NCBI RefSeq assembly: GCF_014145675.1
Contig: NZ_JACGZW010000013.1
Span: 186,001 to 250,000 of the forward strand
Origin: Amycolatopsis dendrobii
GTDB lineage: Bacteria; Actinomycetota; Actinomycetes; Mycobacteriales; Pseudonocardiaceae
Direction of reading: 5' to 3'
DNA length: 64,000 nucleotides
Positions 54,701 through 64,000 of the stretch are shown one piece after another. Position 1 is the first letter of the stretch; each line of letters starts with the position of its first letter. The translations under genes and the position numbers were made by a program. The notes under the pieces were generated by a model, which saw only the letters and a list, made by a program, of their open reading frames with translations, searched no databases and was not told where the DNA came from.

Positions 54701-56731
54701 GTGGCGCCCGAACGGGGCATGATCTCCGGACTGTTGCGCGTGGTCGCGCAGGAAGCGCCGGGCCTGCGCTGCCGGTTCGTCGATGCCGCCCCGGCAGGGA
54801 CCGGCAAACGGCGTTCGCGGCTGCTGGGCAGGCTTTCCGCGGAAGTGCTCGCGGGCGAGGAGCCGTGCGTCGCCTACCGCGGCGAGCACCGCTGGGTGCC
54901 CGGATACGCGGCGATTCCCCTGCCGGAAGCCGGGTCCTCGATGCTGCGGCCCGACGGCTGCTACCTGATCGTCGGCGGGCTCGGCCGGATGGGCTCCGAA
55001 ATCGCGCGGGAGCTCGCCGGGGCGCGGATCGGCCTGATCCGGCGTTCGGCCCCGACCGCCGACGAGACCCGCGCGATCCGGGAGCTGGAGTCCGCCGGTT
55101 CGGAGGTGGCCGCGATCGCCGCGGACGTCGCCGACGAGGCCGCGTTCGGCGAAGCGGTCGCCCGGCTGGAGGAGCGGCTCGGCCGGTTCGACGGCGTTTT
55201 CCACGCCGCCGGGGTGGTTTCCGGCGACCGGCTGGTCCCGGTGGCGGGCGCGACCGCCGAATCGGTCCGCGCCGATCTCGCCGCCAAGGCGGACGGCGCC
55301 GCGGTGCTGGCCAGGGTGTTCGCCGGGCGGGAACTGGACTTCGTGTTCCTGTGCTCGTCGATCTCCTCGGTGCTCGGCGGTGCGGGTTTCGGCGCCTACG
55401 CGGCCGCGGCGGTGTACGCCGAGCTGTTCGCCGCGCAGCAGTCGATCGCGGGAGAGACGCCGTGGCTCGCGGTCGCCTGGGACAGCTGGCGCGCCGGCGG
55501 GAAGCTCGGCCTGGACGGCGGGGAGGCGCGGGAGGTGCTGCGCCGGGTGCTCGCCGCCGATCCGCTGCCGCAGCTGGTCGTGTCCACCGGGAACCTGCCC
55601 GCGCGGATCGCCGAGGCCGCGGGCGGTCCGGAAACCGGTGCGGCGGAACGGGAAACCGGCGAGACCGTCTATCCCCGGCCGGACCTCGCGACCGAGTACC
55701 TCGCCCCGCGCGACGAAACCGAACGCCGGATCGCCGGGCTCTGGCAGGGCCTGCTCGGCATCGACCGGGTCGGCGTCCGGGACAATTTCTTCGAACTGGG
55801 CGGGCATTCCCTGCTGGCGGTCCGGCTGGTGAGCGCGCTGCAGGCGGAGTTCGGCGACACCACGGTCTCGCTGGCCACCGTGCTCAAGGCGACCACGGTG
55901 GAACTGCTCGCCGGAGCGGTCGCGGGCGCCTCGCCCGGCGGGGACGCCTCGTGCGTCGTCCCGGTGCACACCACCGCGGGCGCCCCGAAGCTGTTCCTGG
56001 TGCACCCGCTCGGCGGCACGGTCCTCTGCTACCACGCGCTGGCCGCCCAGCTGGCCCCCGGCTGGTCGCTGTACGGGCTGCAGTCGCCGTCGGTGTCCGG
56101 CGGGGACGGCCCGGCCACCGTGCCCGAACTGGCCGCCCGGTACGTCTCGGATCTGCGCGCCGAACAGCCCGAAGGCCCGTACCACCTCGGCGGCTGGTCG
56201 CTCGGCGGCGCCATCGCCTACGAGATGGCCCGGCAGCTCGCCGCGGCCGGGCAGCGGGTCGCCGAAGTGGTGATCATGGACGTCGAACCGCCGGATCCGG
56301 ACCAGCCGGTGCGCACCACCGAGGCCGAGATCGTGCTCGCGCTGCTCGACGCCCGCGACCTCGCCGCGTCCGACCTGCCCGAGCCGGGCGCCGGCCCGGT
56401 GGCCGAGCGGATGCGCGCCTACGCGGACTGGGCCGGCGAACGCGGGCTCGTGAAGCCCGGTCCGGACACCGACCGGCTGGTGCGGTTGTTCGTGGCCGCG
56501 CACCGCAATCTGACCGCCTGGCAGTCGTACCGGCCCGAGCCCTACTCCGGGCGCGTGGTCTTCCTCCAGGCCGAGGAAAGCGGCGCGGACGGCACGGACT
56601 GCTACGGCTGGCGGTCCTACGCGAGCACCATCGAACGGCACCAGGTGCCCGGCGGCCACGAGACGATGCTGCGCGAACCGCACGTCGCCACCGTCGCCAA
56701 GGTGCTGTCGGGATCGCTGGTCGAACCGTGA
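48731..56731 (+). CDS. Hybrid NRPS-PKS, C-A-T-KS-AT(dead)-KR-T-TE
   Basis: The 2,666-residue synthase runs: C (9-450; HHIVCDA at 141-147); A (464-950; TSGSTGSPKGT; code D-A-L-F-I-G-V-V-V-K, not assigned); T (Ser992); KS (1056-1483; Cys1227); a degenerate AT (about 1574-1830) where GHSxGE is replaced by A-S-G-A-G-E at 1666-1671 and the region with HAFH is missing; KR (1854-2300; GGLGRMG; Tyr2223 but Ala2227 instead of the conserved Asn); T (Ser2360); TE (2413-2665; GWSLGG with Ser2490; HETML near the end). The terminal TE makes this the probable last enzyme of the line, although another NRPS gene follows it. The dead AT implies loading by the separate acyltransferase. Confidence 0.92.
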   Translation: MNSDTPEIHRFPASFAQRRLWLVQQVDPGNPFYLIPMGMRLRGELDGPALERALAAVVDRHEALRTGFAVEDGEPVQVVHGRVDVPLPVADLSAHADPAAELARLETELGSRPFDLAAPPLLRALLVRLGEADHQLLITVHHIVCDAWSQDIFFRELGECYAAFARNETPELPELAVQYPDFAVWQRELAGTPEFARQLDHWREHLRDAPRLSALPLDRPRQAKRDHRGAWHDFVVPAAVLDDLRALARAHNCTLFMVVFAAFSVLLSRSAGQDDLVIGSPITGRGRPELEDLVGFFVNTLPLRADLSGDPAFADLLARVRRTCLDGVANQDVPFEKLVEELAPDRDPSHDPLFQNILVFQGPASAEVGVGDLSLEYQGKNNNTAKFDLSLYAGEAGDGLRCSFEYATALFDPETIERLGRRFATLLAGIAANPGARLSALPLLDSGERDRLLAWGQNGWPEVPVPEATLPELVIRAAESAPDATAVWHADRVLTYRELERESGRLARRLRAAGAGPGTRVGVCLPRTPDLVVALLAVLRAGAAYVPLDPEYPAGRRRLMLADAAAPALVTDEPGGFDGYPGKVLAVGGSGDEAPLPEPPPSGQSAAYVIYTSGSTGSPKGTVISHDAVRHLLSWGRDLLDDDELAGAVATSSVCFDASVLDLWVPLAFGGRVVLVDNALHIGALPGEAAAMARYFFAVPSVVGELLRAGHLPDGLRTCIAGGEELPAATARAMFDAGAARVVNVYGPTETTVVATSLELTATEQPDVHLGAPLGHARVCVLDDAGGLAPTGVFGELCIAGPGVGLGYLGNPALTAARFVPDPWRAGARMYRTGDVVRWRSDGGLEFRGRADHQVKIRGFRIELGEVEAALAAFPGVAESAAKVVTTDAGERLLAGYLVGEAETDAVKAFLRERLPAYLVPGALIRLGELPRTVSGKPDRSRLPDPRPAARETPRVAPRNRMERLVLGVWQDVLSRRDVGPQDNFFDLGGHSLLLIRMHTALTEALPVTVPFAELFRHTTVSTLAAYLRELAEPATPKAVPKEEKPVRSSEKPSDTDIAVVGMACRYPGASSPEEYWRVLLEGLETISTATPDEIRAAGFGDDAFAEDFVPRGGALAGIEYFDAGYFGYSPSEAALIDPQQRLFLECSAEALQRAGHDPEQFDGGIGVYAGVGHSDYMWNNTFVNQETVPNSNGAHLLISWDKDHMATRVSYKLNLRGPAMTVQTACSTSLVATHVAARALLSGECDMALAGGASILIPNVGYKWVEGGIFSPDGHCRPFDAASQGTLPGSGVGVVVLRRLADALADGDPVHAVIRGSAINNDGSAKVGYTAPGVAGQVEVIRKALAAADVEPGSIGLIEAHGTGTVLGDPIEVTALTQAFTGPGPLPPASCALGSAKSNFGHLGTAAGVAGLMKAALAVEHGVVPPSLHFERPNPNTDLEGSPFFVSSEPAAFPGEGPRRAGVTALGIGGTNAHVVLEQPPARQPSTPGRGWQVLPLSARSRGALETAAKELADHLAGTPDIDLADVAYTLQLGRTALDQRRVVLARTTAEAAGLARDGGEEFVRVRESGDAQSSWTLVLPGGFPVVPGRAAKLYWRLPVIRSAVDECSELLAPGLGADLREAVFLASADEPVDPRFEHPARFVTLYALARGLVELGLRPDEIAASGAGELVAACLTGVLDLPQAVAVLLGQGAPEVGAAPETPWSSVACDGFVTEDELADPEFWTSGIWAGGDFGEVLEPLLDDPAQVLVVAGATAWAPGWEQPAGELVEVLPQDSADAEYDFAAALGRLWLSGATVRWKSLFEGQRRKRLLLPAYPFERSRYWLEPPADAKPSAIAVPAGERAADPADWFYAPSWKRAARPVAAGAGGTWLVAGTDTIAGEVAELGAGRVIPVHWGRSFADLGEDGYLVDPESPADWESLVQALRDAGETPDRIVHGAGALDEDAAPGGYDSFLAVLFHARALAKAGIAANLSVLAVSGLAIADEPRVAPERGMISGLLRVVAQEAPGLRCRFVDAAPAGTGKRRSRLLGRLSAEVLAGEEPCVAYRGEHRWVPGYAAIPLPEAGSSMLRPDGCYLIVGGLGRMGSEIARELAGARIGLIRRSAPTADETRAIRELESAGSEVAAIAADVADEAAFGEAVARLEERLGRFDGVFHAAGVVSGDRLVPVAGATAESVRADLAAKADGAAVLARVFAGRELDFVFLCSSISSVLGGAGFGAYAAAAVYAELFAAQQSIAGETPWLAVAWDSWRAGGKLGLDGGEAREVLRRVLAADPLPQLVVSTGNLPARIAEAAGGPETGAAERETGETVYPRPDLATEYLAPRDETERRIAGLWQGLLGIDRVGVRDNFFELGGHSLLAVRLVSALQAEFGDTTVSLATVLKATTVELLAGAVAGASPGGDASCVVPVHTTAGAPKLFLVHPLGGTVLCYHALAAQLAPGWSLYGLQSPSVSGGDGPATVPELAARYVSDLRAEQPEGPYHLGGWSLGGAIAYEMARQLAAAGQRVAEVVIMDVEPPDPDQPVRTTEAEIVLALLDARDLAASDLPEPGAGPVAERMRAYADWAGERGLVKPGPDTDRLVRLFVAAHRNLTAWQSYRPEPYSGRVVFLQAEESGADGTDCYGWRSYASTIERHQVPGGHETMLREPHVATVAKVLSGSLVEP

Positions 56732-58281
56732 CGGCATACGACTGCCAGCTGATCGGCTGGGGCGCGCTGCTGGTGGAGAGCGCGGAACTGCTCGCCGCCC
56801 GCGGGCACCGGGTGACCGGCGTGGTCACCCGGTATCCGCCCGCGCTCGACTGGGCTCGGGAGCACGGCGTGCCGGCCGCTGCCCGGCTCGGCGACCTGCC
56901 CGGCCGGCCGGACTACCTGTTCAGCATCACCAACGACGTGCTGCTGCGGGCCGAGGACCTGGCGCGGCCCCGGCGGATGGCGATCAACCTGCACAGTTCG
57001 CTGCTGCCCCGGTACGCGGGCGTGCACCAGACGACGTGGGCGCTGCTGCACGGCGCGACCGAGCACGGCGTGACCTGGCACGAGATGGTCGCCGAGATCG
57101 ACGCGGGCCGGGTGCTCAAGCAGTCCAGGTTCCCGGTCGGGCCCGGCGACACCACGCTCGCGCTGGACGTGCGCTGTCACGAGCACGGGCTGCGTTCGCT
57201 GAAGGAACTGCTGGACGACCTGGAGGCGGACGCGCTCGTCCCGGTCGCGCAGAATCCGGGCGAACGCACGTACTTCCCGGCCCGGCGGCTGTTCCCGGAC
57301 GGCGGCCTGGTCACCGGCCGGCAGACGGCGGCGGAACTGGACCGCTGGCGCCGGGCAGGCGAGTTCGGCCGGTTCGACAACCGGTTCGGCCGCCCCCGGA
57401 TCGTCGCCGGCGGCGAGGCTTTCCTCGTGACCGGCCTGCGCCCGCGGCCTGGCCCGGTCGAGGCCGAGCCGGGCACGGTGCTGACCGGCCCGCAGGTGCG
57501 CGTGAGCACCGTGGACGGTTCCGTCGAGCTGACCGCCCTGTCCACAGTGGATGGCGAGCCGGTTTCCCCGGACGCGGTCCTGGCCGCGGGCGACCGCCTC
57601 GGTGCGCCGGAGTTCACCGGCTGGTTCGGGAAATGGGCGCACCGCGAAGGCTTCTGGCTCGAGCGGCTCGCCGCCTGCGCCGCCGCCCCGGACCCGCTGG
57701 TTCGTCCATTGTGGACTCCTTCGCCGGTGACCCGCGGAACCACGCTGGTCCCGCGCGCGCTGGTGGACCGGCTGCGCGACCCGGCGGCCGAACTGCTGAC
57801 CGCGTGGCTGGTCTGCCTCGGCTCCCGGTACGGCACCGTCCGCTACAGCGACGACGACCGGCGGGCGTCGGTGGCCGGGCTGGAAGCGCTGGTCGCGAGG
57901 GACGTGCCGCTCCCGGTCGAACTGCCGCCGGAACTCGGCTTCGCAGGCGCGACCGCCGCGGTTTCGCGAGAGCTGGCCGGGCTGCGCGGCAGCTACCTGC
58001 GCGACCTTCCCGCGCGCTATCCCTTGCACGGCCTGGCGAACCGTCCGATGCCGGTCGCTCTCGCCGTGACCGAAACCGGGGCCCGGCTCGATCCGGCGCC
58101 CGGCACGGCCGCGGTGCTGGCGATCGACACGGCGACCCCGGCGTTCCACTGCGCGGCGACCGGGCATCTGGGCCCGCCGCGCGAGACGGTCCGGGAGTTC
58201 GCCGGGCTGGCGAAATCAGTGCTGACCCTGATCGAGGCGGTCGTGGAACGACCCGCCGTCCCGCTCGCCGCCGTGCGGTGA
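56728..58281 (+). CDS. Formyltransferase with extra C-terminal condensation-like region
   Basis: The 517-residue protein begins with a methionyl-tRNA-formyltransferase-type domain: AINLHSSLLPRYAGVHQTTWALLHGATEHGVTWHEMVAEIDAG. The triad Asn87, His89, Asp125 has the same 38-residue spacing from Asn to Asp as E. coli Fmt, so it should move a formyl group from 10-formyl-tetrahydrofolate. Residues about 235-290 resemble the Fmt C-terminal barrel. The last 230 residues end in FAGLAKSVLTLIEAVVERPAVPLAAV, which recalls the end of a condensation domain, but without HHxxxDG. It probably formylates an amine on a carrier-bound intermediate. GTG overlaps the previous stop. Confidence 0.82.
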   Translation: MTAYDCQLIGWGALLVESAELLAARGHRVTGVVTRYPPALDWAREHGVPAAARLGDLPGRPDYLFSITNDVLLRAEDLARPRRMAINLHSSLLPRYAGVHQTTWALLHGATEHGVTWHEMVAEIDAGRVLKQSRFPVGPGDTTLALDVRCHEHGLRSLKELLDDLEADALVPVAQNPGERTYFPARRLFPDGGLVTGRQTAAELDRWRRAGEFGRFDNRFGRPRIVAGGEAFLVTGLRPRPGPVEAEPGTVLTGPQVRVSTVDGSVELTALSTVDGEPVSPDAVLAAGDRLGAPEFTGWFGKWAHREGFWLERLAACAAAPDPLVRPLWTPSPVTRGTTLVPRALVDRLRDPAAELLTAWLVCLGSRYGTVRYSDDDRRASVAGLEALVARDVPLPVELPPELGFAGATAAVSRELAGLRGSYLRDLPARYPLHGLANRPMPVALAVTETGARLDPAPGTAAVLAIDTATPAFHCAATGHLGPPRETVREFAGLAKSVLTLIEAVVERPAVPLAAVR

Positions 58282-58307
58282 GCGGTTTACCCCGAGGAGA
58301 GATGGAC

Positions 58308-58544
58308 ATGGCTTTCGAGGACGACGATTCCGCTGCTGTTTACACGGTGGTGGTGAATGGCGAGGAGCAGTATTCGATCTGGCCGCGTGAGCGTGCTCTT
58401 CCCGCAGGTTGGCGGGACGCGGGTTTCCACGGCCCGAAGGCGGAGTGCCTCGCGCATGTCGAGAGCGTCTGGACCGACATGCGTCCGTTGAGCGTCCGGC
58501 GCCAGATGGACGGCGCGGCCTGGCTGACCGGTCTTCCCGAGTGA
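58308..58544 (+). CDS. MbtH-like NRPS accessory protein
   Basis: The 78-residue protein shows the full MbtH signature: NGEEQYSIWPRERALPAGWRDAGFHGPKAECLAHVESVWTDMRPLSVR, with the conserved tryptophans and the WTDMRPLS core. MbtH proteins bind adenylation domains and help them fold and work; the serine- and valine-coded A domains here are likely partners. ATG 58308 is preferred because GAGGAG lies eight bases upstream; the earlier ATG at 58302 would be too close. It lies between the formyltransferase and the last NRPS gene. Confidence 0.95.
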   Translation: MAFEDDDSAAVYTVVVNGEEQYSIWPRERALPAGWRDAGFHGPKAECLAHVESVWTDMRPLSVRRQMDGAAWLTGLPE

Positions 58545-58557
58545 GGAGTGCCTTGCG

Positions 58558-64000
<5,443 letters not shown>

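Overview
The window is 64 kb of very GC-rich DNA with strong third-position G/C bias, many GTG starts and four-base ATGA/GTGA gene overlaps. This is typical of a filamentous actinomycete. The mix of secreted peptidases, IclR/TetR/AraC regulators, a StrR-like activator and a giant modular PKS-NRPS locus suggests a Pseudonocardiales genus such as Amycolatopsis; that placement is an inference, not something the sequence proves.

Bases 1 to about 24,000 are chromosomal accessory and housekeeping genes. In order: the start of a ribF-type flavokinase/FAD synthetase (cut by the window edge); a two-component flavin-dependent phenol hydroxylase (HpaB-like oxygenase plus flavin reductase) facing an IclR regulator across a tandem palindromic operator; a scar made of two gene remnants; a large unknown protein; two secreted zinc peptidases (M28 and M4) separated by strong terminator hairpins; an FAD monooxygenase/RidA/hydrolase operon with a divergent TetR gene; a GlxA-type AraC regulator and a quinone-oxidoreductase-like enzyme; a methyltransferase/membrane protein pair; several small proteins; an AraC gene near an epoxide hydrolase; a membrane protein; and a three-gene operon of unknown function whose last gene is frameshifted. 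Many of these genes show a -10 hexamer six or seven bases before the start codon, which points to leaderless transcripts.

From about 23,870 to the right edge lies a biosynthetic gene cluster that continues beyond the window. It opens with a StrR/ParB-type activator gene, which carries a near-consensus StrR box inside its own coding sequence. Next come a free-standing malonyl-type acyltransferase and a type II thioesterase, then leftward genes for a Val-coded adenylation-carrier didomain and an ATP-grasp ligase, and a small DUF4096 protein. The main rightward operon starts at 31,367 with a PLP enzyme and runs, mostly by overlapping stop/start codons, through four megasynthases, a formyltransferase and an MbtH protein. 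Domain order is: (32,626) KS-AT-KR(dead)-T-C-A-T-C-C-A(Ser)-T; (44,121) KS-AT-KR-T; (48,731) C-A-T-KS-AT(dead)-KR-T-TE; (58,558) C-A(Ser)-T-C-A-..., cut by the edge.

The most interesting feature is that the third synthase has an acyltransferase domain that has lost its catalytic motif and about a third of its length, while the cluster encodes an intact acyltransferase on its own. The simplest model is that the free acyltransferase loads that module in trans. Other unusual points are a tandem pair of condensation domains before a serine module, condensation domains with altered HHxxxDG motifs downstream of PKS modules, and a formyltransferase with an extra C-terminal region resembling half a condensation domain. 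I do not recognise the product; a formylated or serine-containing peptide-polyketide hybrid is plausible. No rRNA, tRNA or CRISPR was seen.
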